DNA of 48,169 nucleotides from Saprospiraceae bacterium (lineage in GTDB: Bacteria; Bacteroidota; Bacteroidia; Chitinophagales; Saprospiraceae). The notes under the pieces were generated by a model, which worked only from the letters and a program-made list of their open reading frames with translations, was not told where the DNA came from and made no database searches. The position numbers were made by a program, and so were the translations under genes. The stretch covers positions 1-48,169 of the forward strand of contig JANQZX010000015.1 in assembly GCA_030728245.1 (NCBI GenBank), in the 5' to 3' direction. Shown here in pieces: positions 8,187 through 17,209 of the stretch; the first letter of the stretch is position 1, and each line of letters begins with the position of its first letter.

Positions 8187-9943
8187 CGAAAAAAGGTACC
8201 CGAACCAGGTACACCATCGGACCAGTTCTGTTGCCAGGAGAAGCGTACTGCGTTATTCAGGTTTTTACTTTTATTCATTGCTGAAATATTCAGTCTGAAA
8301 TTCTCCCAATCCTTGCCCTGTTTTTCGTTTAACAAAGTATGTGGAATGGCTATTTCCAACTGATATCCATTCTCTGTTCTTTTACCTTTGCCCGAAATAC
8401 CGGCAGGTAAATTTTCCAGGTATTCGAGCCCGAAAGATTCTGAAACCGGAGGAGCGCTAAGGAAAAGCCAGTCATTTTTGAGTAAATCGATTTGATTTTG
8501 GCGGTTTTGGCTACTAATCTCAAGATTTCGTGCATCTAACGAAATATAAATACCGTCCTGGTTAGCGGAAGAATTTCCAAATCCAGCCTGAATTTCATTA
8601 TCTTCCATTCTTACTGCGATAAATAGATTTTCCTCATCCTCTCTTAAACCAAAAGTAAATTTACCATTTCCCTTATCGTCTTCTTTAGTGAAAATCATTT
8701 CATTTTTCCATTCATTCAAATCACCGTCCACCTTCACTGATTTTCCTTTTTGAACAAATAACTTTTCAATAGGTGCCCATTTCACTGGATTATCCCAGGC
8801 ATAAGTACTTGATTCGAGCGTCATTTTTCCTATTAAAGGATTTGTCAATGAAGCATTAGGGAGGGTAACCATTTTAGTGAGTGACTGGCCAGGGAGCAGC
8901 ACCGATTTTTCCACAACGCCCAAATCATTAAAAGAAAGGGACATATTGAGGGTGTCTTGAGTAGTATTTGTGGCTTTTAGTTCAACTGGCCATTGATTAG
9001 GCTTAGTACCTGAGTAGAAAACATAACCCAGAGAGTAAGGGGGATTTGCTTTCCAATCGCTTTTCATGGTAAGCATTTCATAGGTTTGAATATCTTTCTC
9101 TTCTACCCCATCCAGAAGGACATTGGCATAAACAGGTCCATCCTCTTTCATAGTGACCCAAAGGAAATGATCAAATTCACCATATTTTTTACCTCTCATA
9201 AGGCTACCACCGCCCATGGTAGCGAGAACAAAATAATCGGTATTATTTCTTGCATGCAAAGCATATTGGTGCAGATGCCCGGTGAAAACGGAGTGTTTTC
9301 TTTTAATGAGCAGATCCTCCGATTTTTTCCAGTTTTTAGCATTGCTATGCAGCCAAAGTGGCTGATGCATAAAAACGAAAGTATGTTTAACCCCTTCATT
9401 TTCTGCTAAAATCCTTTTAACGTATTCGTATTGAGCTTCACTAAAATCTGGATTTTTAAGCGCTGTAGCACCATCCTCTGAATTTAAACAAAGGAAAAGA
9501 ACATTTTTATAAACAAAATGGTAGTAATCGGCGCCATATTTTTTCCTCCATAAATCGACCATTACTTCATTGGTATAGTCATGATTACCGGCAACGTAAA
9601 AGAAAGGCATCGTAAACTTGCTCGTCCAGGAGTTGAAAAGATCCCATTGTTTATTTAGTGTAACTAAATCTTTGGTATAACCTTGAATTAAATCACCTAC
9701 ACTAACAACAAATTCTGGTTGCATCAAATTTATTTTTCCGACCCCTTTTGGCCAAATCCCTGGTCTGGAAGCCCCCGTATTATCTGTTACGACGACAAAA
9801 TGAAACTTATCAGGATCGTTATTAATATTGAGGTGAGTATAAGGCTTATTTTCACCAGGAATATTTTCTACTTTCAACGCGGGTTGAGCAGACATGAAAG
9901 TGCTTAAACAAAGGGCAAGTAGCAATGAAATGATAAGAGGCAT
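8177..9943 (-). CDS. Secreted calcineurin-like metallophosphoesterase with C-terminal beta-sandwich domain
   Basis: 588 aa with a signal peptide (about residues 1-19). The metallophosphoesterase core spans roughly 45-260: VVTDNTG (D54), SVGDL (D84), AGNHD (N120, H121), MHQP (H193) and TGHLHQ (H223, H225). These are the usual two-metal ligands, except that the first motif reads D-x-T and not D-x-H. The C-terminal third (from about 395, KVDGDLNEWKN onward) resembles the CBM9/DOMON-like sandwich often fused to secreted Bacteroidota hydrolases. It probably hydrolyses a phosphoester or phosphoanhydride in the periplasm or outside. The substrate cannot be read. It is monocistronic, converging on the T9SS cargo gene. 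Confidence 0.82.
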   Translation of the reverse strand: MPLIISLLLALCLSTFMSAQPALKVENIPGENKPYTHLNINNDPDKFHFVVVTDNTGASRPGIWPKGVGKINLMQPEFVVSVGDLIQGYTKDLVTLNKQWDLFNSWTSKFTMPFFYVAGNHDYTNEVMVDLWRKKYGADYYHFVYKNVLFLCLNSEDGATALKNPDFSEAQYEYVKRILAENEGVKHTFVFMHQPLWLHSNAKNWKKSEDLLIKRKHSVFTGHLHQYALHARNNTDYFVLATMGGGSLMRGKKYGEFDHFLWVTMKEDGPVYANVLLDGVEEKDIQTYEMLTMKSDWKANPPYSLGYVFYSGTKPNQWPVELKATNTTQDTLNMSLSFNDLGVVEKSVLLPGQSLTKMVTLPNASLTNPLIGKMTLESSTYAWDNPVKWAPIEKLFVQKGKSVKVDGDLNEWKNEMIFTKEDDKGNGKFTFGLREDEENLFIAVRMEDNEIQAGFGNSSANQDGIYISLDARNLEISSQNRQNQIDLLKNDWLFLSAPPVSESFGLEYLENLPAGISGKGKRTENGYQLEIAIPHTLLNEKQGKDWENFRLNISAMNKSKNLNNAVRFSWQQNWSDGVPGSGTFFRQK

Positions 9944-9991
9944 GGTAGAAGTTTTAATATCTTCCTATAAAGATATATAAAACTTAAACAA

Positions 9992-10666
9992 TTAGGAAAG
10001 GCGGGAAAGTTCTTCCATAATAGATACTCCGGCAGAAGTACCAATTCTTTTTACGCCAAGTTCCTTGAACTGCATTAATGTGGCCAAATTTTTTATGCCT
10101 CCTGAAGCCTTAATATTTATATTTTTTCCAACGACGGAAAGCATGGTTTGAACAGCGTCAAGAGTCGCTCCACCACTAAATCCGGAAGATGTTTTCAAGT
10201 AATTGGGTTTAAAATCAAGAGCAATGAGGCAAACTTTTTCTATTTCTGAAGGTGTCAACTGCGCAGTTTCAAGAATTAACTTAATTACCTTCCCCTTCAT
10301 GTGGGTTCCTAAAACCAGAGAATCAATTTCGTTTCTAACAAAACTCCAATCTTCATTTTTTATGGCACAAATATTCAGTACTGCGTCAATTTCGTCGGCA
10401 CCTTCATGGATCGCTTTTTTGATTTCCTCCACTTTTGCAAGGACAGAACTGTACCCCAAAGGAAAGCCCACTACCGTTGAAACTTTAACATTTCCCTTTT
10501 GAAATTCCAAAGCATTGCTGGCTTCCCTTACATAATAAGGAGGAACACAAACAGAGGCGAAATTATACTTCATCGCTTCTTCACATAACTGAATTATCTC
10601 AGCCTGCTTTGTATCTTGTTTCAGTAAGGTGTGATCTATAAGACCTGCTATTATTTTTGTGCTCAT
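9992..10666 (-). CDS. deoC: Deoxyribose-phosphate aldolase
   Basis: 224 aa, the normal length for class I DeoC. It splits 2-deoxy-D-ribose 5-phosphate into glyceraldehyde 3-phosphate and acetaldehyde in deoxynucleoside catabolism. Seen: IDHTLLKQDT at 10-19, VVGFPLG at 65-71, DEIDAVLN at 91-98 (D94 helps proton transfer), NYLKTSSGF with the Schiff-base lysine K158, and IKASGGI with K186. No other deo gene or nucleoside transporter is adjacent. The upstream neighbour, read divergently, is the molybdenum hydroxylase operon. A -7 element (TATATTTG) lies 35 bp upstream of the ATG. Confidence 0.95.
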   Translation of the reverse strand: MSTKIIAGLIDHTLLKQDTKQAEIIQLCEEAMKYNFASVCVPPYYVREASNALEFQKGNVKVSTVVGFPLGYSSVLAKVEEIKKAIHEGADEIDAVLNICAIKNEDWSFVRNEIDSLVLGTHMKGKVIKLILETAQLTPSEIEKVCLIALDFKPNYLKTSSGFSGGATLDAVQTMLSVVGKNINIKASGGIKNLATLMQFKELGVKRIGTSAGVSIMEELSRLS

Positions 10667-10701
10667 TTGTGTTTTGAAAGACTTAAAAAGACTTCCATTC
10701 G

Positions 10702-10709
10702 CAAATATA
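10702..10709 (-). promoter_or_regulatory. -7 promoter element for deoC
   Basis: Reads TATATTTG on the minus strand, a full match to TAnnTTTG. No clear -33 element at the usual spacing. Confidence 0.5.
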
Positions 10710-10795
10710 ACATAAATATTACGAAAAAAATAATCTTAATTTAATGGGTAATTAACGATAATTAATTATTATATTGTTGATTAAAAATTAATACA

Positions 10796-11290
10796 ATGGC
10801 AGCTTATCAACTACAGATAAATGGCAAAAAGATAAACGCTGAAGCAGCATCAGATATGCCTTTATTATGGGTCATCAGAGATATAGTAGGACTTAAAGGC
10901 ACTAAATATGGGTGCGGCATTGCTCAATGTGGTGCTTGCACTATTCACATTGACGGTTCTCCCGTGCGTTCATGCCAAATACCTATTTCCACCCTCTCTA
11001 AAAAAGCTAAAATAACAACTATTGAAGGCATTGGAGAGACTGAGTTACATGCCATTCAGGAGGCATGGATTGAGGAACAAGTTCCACAATGCGGCTACTG
11101 TCAGTCTGGTCAAATTATGTCCGCCGTTGCTTTATTAAAAGATAATCCCCAACCAACAGATGAGGAAATTATTGCCTCTATGAATGGTAATTTATGCCGT
11201 TGTGGCACCTATAGCCGAATTCACCAAGGGATTAAAAAAGCAGCGATAGCCTTAAAAGAAGGAGCATCTTCTTCAAGCAATGACAAATAA
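10796..11290 (+). CDS. iorA: 2Fe-2S subunit of a molybdenum hydroxylase (isoquinoline 1-oxidoreductase alpha type)
   Basis: 164 aa, the standard length for the small subunit. The N-terminal plant-type 2Fe-2S site is C40, C45, C48, C60. The C-terminal all-helical 2Fe-2S site is C99, C102, C134, C136 (QCGYCQSGQ and NLCRCGT). It relays electrons from the molybdenum site of the large subunit encoded 28 bp downstream to an outside acceptor, often a c-type cytochrome in this family. It has no signal peptide of its own and would have to be carried across the membrane with the twin-arginine large subunit. The symbol is given by family resemblance. The real substrate may be any N-heterocycle or aldehyde. 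Confidence 0.85.
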   Translation: MAAYQLQINGKKINAEAASDMPLLWVIRDIVGLKGTKYGCGIAQCGACTIHIDGSPVRSCQIPISTLSKKAKITTIEGIGETELHAIQEAWIEEQVPQCGYCQSGQIMSAVALLKDNPQPTDEEIIASMNGNLCRCGTYSRIHQGIKKAAIALKEGASSSSNDK

Positions 11291-11318
11291 TTAAGTATCC
11301 AATAGCAACCAAACCTAC

Positions 11319-13487
11319 ATGAAACATTCCGCAAATTCCCGCCGATTTTTTATAAAAACAAGTGCCTTAGCAGGTGTTGGACTAGTCATAGGCCTACCAA
11401 AACTACAAGGTGAAGCACTAAAATCAATCACTAAAAACCTACCTCCAGAATTTATAAATCTTGAGATTAATCCCTTTATAATTATCCGCACAGATGGAAG
11501 TATTACGCTTATTAATCCGCGTCCTGATATGGGGCAGGGTTCAATGCAAGCAGCCCCATCTTTATTGGCAGAAGAACTTGAGGTGTCTTTAGAAAAAGTA
11601 ACTATTATCCAATCAGATGGGCAGAGTAAATACGGAAGCCAGCAATCAGGTGGAAGTAGTACGGTGAGGGGATTATGGTATCCGCTCAGAAAAGCTGGGG
11701 CTGCAGCCAAAGAAATGCTTATTCAGGTAGCTGCGAGTCGTTGGGCAACCTCCACTGATCTTTGCTTTGCCAAAGACGCGACCATTTATTTAAAAGATTC
11801 TGATAAATCTTTTTCTTACGGTGAACTTGCCGAAGATGCGGCAAAACTGCCCGTTCCTAAAAATCCTAAACTTAAAAATCCCGCTGATTTTACCCTTCTT
11901 GGGAAATATAATAAACGACTGGACATACCCTCAAAAGTTACCGGAAAAGCTGTTTTTGGAATAGATATCGAAGTACCAGGTATGGTTTACGCTTGTATTC
12001 AGCATTCTCCAACCATTCATGCCTCCATTATATCTGTTGACGATACTCAAACTTTACTGGTTAAAGACGTTCAAAAAGTTATCCGATGCAAACGTACCAT
12101 GCCACATCGTCAATCTGACGCTGTAGCTGTCGTCGCCTCAACATGGTGGGCTGCCCAAAAAGGTAGGTCTCTGCTAAATGTCAAATGGGACGAAGGCCAG
12201 TTAGCTTTAACCCAAACCACCGATGCCTATTTTCAGAAAGCTTATGAGGCTGCAAAAAAGGAGGGGGTACGCCATGAGGAAAAGGGAGATTTTTTAGCAA
12301 AATTTAATTCGGCCAGTGCTAAACTTGAAGCCGTTTATGAAACTCCTTTCCTAGCGCATGCCCCCATTGAACCTGAATGTGCTGTGGTTCACTACAAAGA
12401 AGACGGAACAGCTGAAATTTGGGCTCATGTTCAAGGGCCAGATGGCGGATTGGCCGATGCAGCCCGATTCTTAGGTATCGATCAAGATAAAATTAAATTT
12501 CATGTGCCGCTCCTCGGTGGTTCTTTTGGTAGAAAAGCTTATCACGACTATCTCAGTGAGGCTTGTTTCTTAGCGAAAGAACTAAAAAAACCAGTTAAAG
12601 TTCTTTGGACCAGGGAAGATGATATCACTCAAGGGCCGTACCGACCTGGTATGCTTTCCAGAGTTCAAGGGATGGTCTCCAATGGTAAATTAACAGGATT
12701 CCACCATCATGCTATCGGGGAATCTATTGTTGGTCAGGTATTTAATGGTCTGAAACCCGACGAAGCTGATCCTTGGTTATCTGGAGAACTCAGCACTGAA
12801 AATAATCAATATCAATTTCCGGTGTCTAAAGTAAGTTGGACACACGTAAAAACGGATATCCCCATCGTTTGGTGGCGTTCTGTTTATGCCTCTAATTTTG
12901 GCTGGGGGCAAGAGTGCTTTATTGACGAACTGGCGCATTTGGCAGGAAAAGACCCCCTGGAAGCCAGACTTGCCATTCTCAAAGATGAGCGATTCAGAAA
13001 AGTCCTGGAAACATTGGCAGAAAAAGCGAATTGGAAAGAAAAACTCCCCGCAGGAAAAGGAAAAGGTTTAGCTATTTTTGCTTCTTTTGGCAGCATAAGC
13101 GCCTGCTGTATTACGGTATCTACCTCAGGCAAGGGCATTATTATTGAAAAAGCCGTATCGGTGATCGACTGTGGACATTATGTTAATCCGGACAACGTGG
13201 TGGCCCAAACACAGGGAAATATTGTGATGGGTATTTCCGCTGCTATAAAAGACGGTATTACTTTTTCTAATGGAAAATGTGATCAGACGAACTACCACGA
13301 ATATCAGGTTTTACGGATGAACGAAACGCCTGAAATGGAAGTGCACATTATTCAAAGTGGTGCTGAACCGGGTGGTGTCGGTGAACCGGGCCTTCCGCCA
13401 GTCGCTCCCGCCTTAGGTAATGCCATATTTGCCGCAACAGGTATCAGACTTCGCAAATTACCCATTGATATATCTTCAATTTCTTAA
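11319..13487 (+). CDS. iorB: Molybdopterin-binding large subunit of a molybdenum hydroxylase (isoquinoline 1-oxidoreductase beta type)
   Basis: 722 aa, a usual length for the IorB class of the xanthine dehydrogenase family. The N-terminus [16 protein letters not shown] is a twin-arginine signal. Further on are GGSFGRK (molybdopterin region), SVYASNFG and, near the end, [10 protein letters not shown] carrying the expected active-site Glu. No FAD subunit is encoded here, which fits the two-subunit IorAB class. Together with the small subunit it should hydroxylate a heterocycle or oxidise an aldehyde in the periplasm. Cofactor insertion would need an XdhC-like chaperone, which is not in the window. 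A terminator hairpin follows 9 bp after the stop. The enzyme class is well supported, the substrate unknown. Confidence 0.85.
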   Translation: MKHSANSRRFFIKTSALAGVGLVIGLPKLQGEALKSITKNLPPEFINLEINPFIIIRTDGSITLINPRPDMGQGSMQAAPSLLAEELEVSLEKVTIIQSDGQSKYGSQQSGGSSTVRGLWYPLRKAGAAAKEMLIQVAASRWATSTDLCFAKDATIYLKDSDKSFSYGELAEDAAKLPVPKNPKLKNPADFTLLGKYNKRLDIPSKVTGKAVFGIDIEVPGMVYACIQHSPTIHASIISVDDTQTLLVKDVQKVIRCKRTMPHRQSDAVAVVASTWWAAQKGRSLLNVKWDEGQLALTQTTDAYFQKAYEAAKKEGVRHEEKGDFLAKFNSASAKLEAVYETPFLAHAPIEPECAVVHYKEDGTAEIWAHVQGPDGGLADAARFLGIDQDKIKFHVPLLGGSFGRKAYHDYLSEACFLAKELKKPVKVLWTREDDITQGPYRPGMLSRVQGMVSNGKLTGFHHHAIGESIVGQVFNGLKPDEADPWLSGELSTENNQYQFPVSKVSWTHVKTDIPIVWWRSVYASNFGWGQECFIDELAHLAGKDPLEARLAILKDERFRKVLETLAEKANWKEKLPAGKGKGLAIFASFGSISACCITVSTSGKGIIIEKAVSVIDCGHYVNPDNVVAQTQGNIVMGISAAIKDGITFSNGKCDQTNYHEYQVLRMNETPEMEVHIIQSGAEPGGVGEPGLPPVAPALGNAIFAATGIRLRKLPIDISSIS

Positions 13488-13496
13488 TTATTAAGA

Positions 13497-13535
13497 ATGG
13501 GAATTACTACCCTTTTGGTAATTCCCATCTTTTTC
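13497..13535 (+). terminator. Rho-independent terminator after iorB
   Basis: A perfect 11-bp stem, ATGGGAATTAC (13497-13507) with GTAATTCCCAT (13518-13528), is followed by CTTTTTC. An alternative pairing TACC/GGTA is possible in the loop. The right half of this hairpin (13509-13536) is also one copy of a 28-bp direct repeat. Confidence 0.7.
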
Positions 13536-13536
13536 T
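13509..13536 (+). repeat. Direct repeat, left copy
   Basis: 28 bp, 26 identical to 14862-14889, with mismatches at T/A and T/C. A further 17-bp stretch just before it (13491-13507) matches 14830-14846 at 14 positions, so the similarity extends beyond the core with a 15-bp gap. The copy overlaps the iorB terminator. Confidence 0.7.
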
Positions 13537-13721
13537 AAACATTTATAAATCAATATTTTATTTTTATATAAATGCCGTCTTTTCTATTTAGTGTCTTGTA
13601 TTCTTCCATTTATGTGCGTCGGTGTTCAATACCCTATATTTATAAATTCCTCCATTAAAATATGGATCCTTCGTCTTCTTAACCATTTTATTCTTATCTT
13701 AACCTACAATTCAAGCAGACC

Positions 13722-14609
13722 ATGGAAAAACTCAACAAAGCCGATATCCCGCAAGAGGCCTTTGACCTCTACGATTACTACTGCCACAATAAGTTGGACC
13801 GACGAACCTTCATCGAGAAGTTATCCATCTATGCTGTTGGTGGCATTACTGTTGCGGCCTTGCTAAGCAGTATGACGCCAGATTACCACAGTACCCAGAC
13901 AGTATCTTCGGACGACGAGCGACTTCAAGGTTCTGAATACCTAATGTATCCTTCCCCGAAAGGTGGAGGACAAATCAAAGGCCTACTCTCCACTCCTGTG
14001 GGAAATGGAAAGTTTCCCGGCATCGTAGTAGTCCACGAAAACAGAGGGCTCAACCCCTACATTGAAGATGTGGGCAGAAGATGTGCCGTAGATGGATTTA
14101 TTTCCCTTGCTCCCGATGCCCTGACTCCCTTGGGTGGCTACCCAGGCAATGACGATGAAGGTCGGGCCATGCAGGCCAAACGTACCCGCGAAGAAATGCT
14201 CGAAGACTTTATTGCAGCCTATGAATTCCTGAAAAACCATCCCAACTGCAACGGGAAAGTAGGCGTGGTCGGTTTTTGCTTTGGCGGTTGGATATCTAAT
14301 ATGATGGCCGTCCGAATCCCTGACTTGAAGGCGGCCGTGCCTTATTACGGAGGACAGCCAGAAGCTGCTGATGTAGCCCAGATTAAAGCACCGCTATTGG
14401 TCATTTATGCGGAACTGGATTCGCGGGTCAATGCGGGCTGGCCTGCCTATGAAGCAGCCTTAAAAGCCCAGGGTAAAAACTACCAGATGATTAACTTTCC
14501 AGGAGTCAATCATGGATTCCATAACAATACTACCCCTCGCTACGACGAAACTGCAGCAAAAGAAGCTTGGGAGAAGACCATTGCATTTTTCAGAAAAAAT
14601 CTAAACTGA
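13722..14609 (+). CDS. Dienelactone-hydrolase-family alpha/beta hydrolase, possible twin-arginine export
   Basis: 295 aa. The dienelactone hydrolase core shows VVVHENRGL with E106, GFCFGGW with the nucleophile C186, ELDSR with D233 and VNHGF with H264, a complete Cys-Asp-His triad plus the Glu that activates the cysteine. About 70 residues precede the core. Within them LDRRTFIEKLSIYAVGGITVAALLS resembles a twin-arginine signal placed unusually far in (RR at 27-28). Related Bacteroidota proteins are often annotated as carboxymethylenebutenolidase-like. The true substrate is not known. The gene is clearly richer in G+C than its flanks: 33 of 60 bases in 14161-14220 against 23 of 60 in 11881-11940. 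It stands between 28-bp direct repeats. Confidence 0.82.
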   Translation: MEKLNKADIPQEAFDLYDYYCHNKLDRRTFIEKLSIYAVGGITVAALLSSMTPDYHSTQTVSSDDERLQGSEYLMYPSPKGGGQIKGLLSTPVGNGKFPGIVVVHENRGLNPYIEDVGRRCAVDGFISLAPDALTPLGGYPGNDDEGRAMQAKRTREEMLEDFIAAYEFLKNHPNCNGKVGVVGFCFGGWISNMMAVRIPDLKAAVPYYGGQPEAADVAQIKAPLLVIYAELDSRVNAGWPAYEAALKAQGKNYQMINFPGVNHGFHNNTTPRYDETAAKEAWEKTIAFFRKNLN

Positions 14610-14859
14610 CAAAAGGGAAAGATAACCTCATTTTATGTTTCTACATTTTAGGTGAAAGTAGGATTTTTTTAAACCGAAGACCTATAACACTTTTATGTCA
14701 ATATAGATTCCGAAGGGTATTTTCTAAGCTTTTTTGATACTCAAAATGTAATGGTCAAAAATCGTTGAAGCATAAAAAAGGCAAAACCTTCTAATATCAA
14801 ACAGGTTTTCATCCCTTCCTGCCTTATTCTTAAGAACGGAAATCACATTTCTAATTAAT
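14610..14859. other. Non-coding gap between convergent genes
   Basis: 250 bp with no credible frame. A modest hairpin (AAAACC at about 14784, GGTTTT about 15 bases later) could end the hydrolase transcript, but lacks a T-run. The left part of the second direct-repeat copy (14830-14846) lies here. Confidence 0.4.
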
Positions 14860-16263
14860 TCACCCTTTAGGTAATTCCCATCCTTTTCTCTCCGATTCCC
14901 TTATATACTCATCCGCTTTTGGCAATCCAACGGCTTTCATATTTTTAGCATCCCAATCGATTAATGCGCCTCCCAACCGAAGAGAAAGTACCCCTAAAAG
15001 GGTGATTTCGGTGAGATGAGCGCCATATTCAAAATTGGAACTAGCGGCAGGTCCTCCTTTAATTGCATTAATCCAGTCCCGGTGATGCCCCTCGGTAGGA
15101 GGTAATTTAAAGGTAGTTTCCACCGACTGGACCAGGGTTTTATCTGAAAAAACCTTTGGTGTATCCCCATTTCCTGTTACCATTACGCCCTTTTCTCCTA
15201 CATACATGGCTCCTCTTCTGGAAAAGACAATATCAGATGGAAGTTGCTTAGGTTTTTTAGGATATAAACCACCCGAATACCAGGTAACCTCTATAAATTC
15301 ATTGCCATTATTCCCGTCTGGAAAACTGAAATATCCAATTTCTCCGTAGGGAATTATGTCTGCATTACTAAATCCCGCCGGGTGAACCTGTATTTTGGCA
15401 GGCAATCCTAATTCCAGGCCCCAGGTGGCGGCATCGAGGTCATGGCATCCAAAATCGCCCAAAGCCCCTAATCCAAATTCCCAAAAATCACGCCAGGTAA
15501 CCGGTGCATATAACTCATTAAAAGGTCTGTTTGACCTGGGCCCAACCCAAAGATCCCAGTTTAGTCCTTTTGGCATGGGCGATGCAGCGGTGGGCATTTC
15601 TTTCAAACTATTTGTCCATCTCGTAGCGGGCACCCAGGAGTGAACCTCACTTACCTTTCCTATCACTCCGGAACGTAAATATTCGACTGCATTCCTAATA
15701 GCAGGAGTACTATGCAGCTGATTACCCATTTGAGTAGCTAAGCCAGTCTTTTTTGCCATTTTTGAAACCTCGCGCGCCTCATGAATATTGTGAGTGAGTG
15801 GCTTTTCGCAATACACGTGTTTGCCTGCCTGCATAGAAAGCATGGAAACATAGGCATGTAAATGATCTGGCGTAGCGCAAAGAACAGCATCTAAAGACGT
15901 TTCTTTGGACAACATTTCCCTAAAATCGATATATCTGTTTACTTTTGAATACCCTGATTTTACCTTATAATGATTTTCTACCATGTCCGAAACTGGACCC
16001 AACCCTGCAACGGTCTTATAATAAAAACGGTTTAAATCCCAATATTCTGCCGGATCCGCCAAACAAGTAACTTGAACGTCATCTAATTTAAATAAATCCC
16101 GCACATTTTCCTTCCCTTTTCCTCCGGCACCGACCAATCCTACATTTACTTTATCACTCGGAGCGGTAAAGCCCTTTCCACCCAATACATGTCTGGGGAT
16201 AATCATAAATGAAGCCGCCGCTGCTGCTGTGGTCATAAATTTTCTTCTATCTATTTTTTTCAT
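14860..16263 (-). CDS. Gfo/Idh/MocA-family oxidoreductase with twin-arginine signal
   Basis: 467 aa. It opens with KKIDRRKFMTTAAAAASFM, a clear twin-arginine signal. Then comes a Rossmann NAD(P)-binding region (VGLVGAGGKG at 41-50), TPDHLH near 131-136 and YCEKPLTHN at 151-159, where the Lys of EKP is the conserved catalytic or cofactor-binding residue. The length and signal match the many exported sugar-dehydrogenase-like proteins of Bacteroidota and Planctomycetota. The substrate is likely a sugar or cyclitol, not readable here. The C-terminus GWELPKG is encoded by the right copy of the 28-bp repeat (14862-14889). Confidence 0.88.
   Translation of the reverse strand: MKKIDRRKFMTTAAAAASFMIIPRHVLGGKGFTAPSDKVNVGLVGAGGKGKENVRDLFKLDDVQVTCLADPAEYWDLNRFYYKTVAGLGPVSDMVENHYKVKSGYSKVNRYIDFREMLSKETSLDAVLCATPDHLHAYVSMLSMQAGKHVYCEKPLTHNIHEAREVSKMAKKTGLATQMGNQLHSTPAIRNAVEYLRSGVIGKVSEVHSWVPATRWTNSLKEMPTAASPMPKGLNWDLWVGPRSNRPFNELYAPVTWRDFWEFGLGALGDFGCHDLDAATWGLELGLPAKIQVHPAGFSNADIIPYGEIGYFSFPDGNNGNEFIEVTWYSGGLYPKKPKQLPSDIVFSRRGAMYVGEKGVMVTGNGDTPKVFSDKTLVQSVETTFKLPPTEGHHRDWINAIKGGPAASSNFEYGAHLTEITLLGVLSLRLGGALIDWDAKNMKAVGLPKADEYIRESERKGWELPKG
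14862..14889 (+). repeat. Direct repeat, right copy
   Basis: Matches 13509-13536 at 26 of 28 positions, same orientation. On the minus strand it codes for the last residues of the Gfo/Idh protein, so this copy is probably the ancestral one. Confidence 0.7.
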
Positions 16264-16376
16264 TGCGCAGTCTGTTTAATAAGCATAATACAATATAATA
16301 AAAATGTATAAAAAGGAAAAATCGAATTTGTTTTACGGTTCATGGGCTTAAATTTAATTGTATGGTAAATAGGCCT

Positions 16377-16384
16377 TATATTTG
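16377..16384 (+). promoter_or_regulatory. -7 promoter element for lipoprotein gene
   Basis: TATATTTG, a full match to TAnnTTTG, 17 bp before the ATG at 16402. An ATTG lies 16 bp upstream, a little closer than usual for a -33 element. Confidence 0.5.
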
Positions 16385-16401
16385 GAGCATATTTTAGAAA
16401 A

Positions 16402-17094
16402 ATGAAATTACAACACTGCAGCATTATCCTTACCGTAACTTTACTGTTCCTTCTTTTGTCTTGTAAAGAGGAAGTTAAAAAAACGGTTGAACCTGCAGCG
16501 ATTGGCAGTATTTACGTAAGATACTTAAATCCAGAGGGTTATTATACGGTTCAGGTAGAGTTTGGCGAGCAATTATCTGATAGCGTTTTACAAAAACCCG
16601 ATTGGAAGTCAGTCCCCGCCTTCAACAATATATTGCTACAAGAGAAGCCCCGCTCGGAGTTCACTCGTTTCTATGCCGGAGAATTTTTGGCCACCTATCA
16701 AAAAAATATGACGGTTGACTTGATTCACTGTCCCAAAGGACTTCAAAAAGTAAATTTATCTCTTACGCAACCCAATCTCATCATTACCAATAAAAACTTA
16801 ATCTCGTCGAACGACTTCACCTTCAGTTTGCAAGACGAGCAATTACTACAATCTGAAGAAACATTGGTTATTCTTTTAATTGATGAGAAACAACAAGGAG
16901 TAAATTTAGAAATAAAAGGACCACAGCCGGACAATGAGTTTGTTATTCCCGCTGGATTCACAAATAAACTTTCCCGGGGTAATGTAGAATTAAACTTGAT
17001 AAAAAAGAAGATTTATTCTTTAAAAGAAGGAAATAGTAAAATTTTAATTAATTTAGAACACTATTCACCACCAATTATATTGAATTTACAATAA
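16402..17094 (+). CDS. Lipoprotein of unknown function
   Basis: 230 aa. A lipoprotein signal with lipobox LLSC (Cys at about residue 21) is followed by acidic and lysine residues, so it is probably acylated and membrane-anchored. The rest is beta-rich, with no enzyme motif or repeat that I recognise. It stands alone between the divergent Gfo/Idh gene and carB, with its own -7 element. Nothing in the neighbourhood indicates a role. Confidence 0.7.
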   Translation: MKLQHCSIILTVTLLFLLLSCKEEVKKTVEPAAIGSIYVRYLNPEGYYTVQVEFGEQLSDSVLQKPDWKSVPAFNNILLQEKPRSEFTRFYAGEFLATYQKNMTVDLIHCPKGLQKVNLSLTQPNLIITNKNLISSNDFTFSLQDEQLLQSEETLVILLIDEKQQGVNLEIKGPQPDNEFVIPAGFTNKLSRGNVELNLIKKKIYSLKEGNSKILINLEHYSPPIILNLQ

Positions 17095-17209
17095 TTCATT
17101 TTTGGTGTTCTATATATTTTTTTCCTTTAGCATGTAAAAAGGCGCTATAAAATCCCTCAATTCCAAGTTGTTAATCTTATATTAGCGCCAATTTAACGAC
17201 AACCAACCC

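Noticed and set aside
13591-13866. A 91-residue plus-strand frame overlapping the hydrolase start
   Set aside because: Composition unlike a protein, no family resemblance, and overlap with the well-supported gene at 13722.
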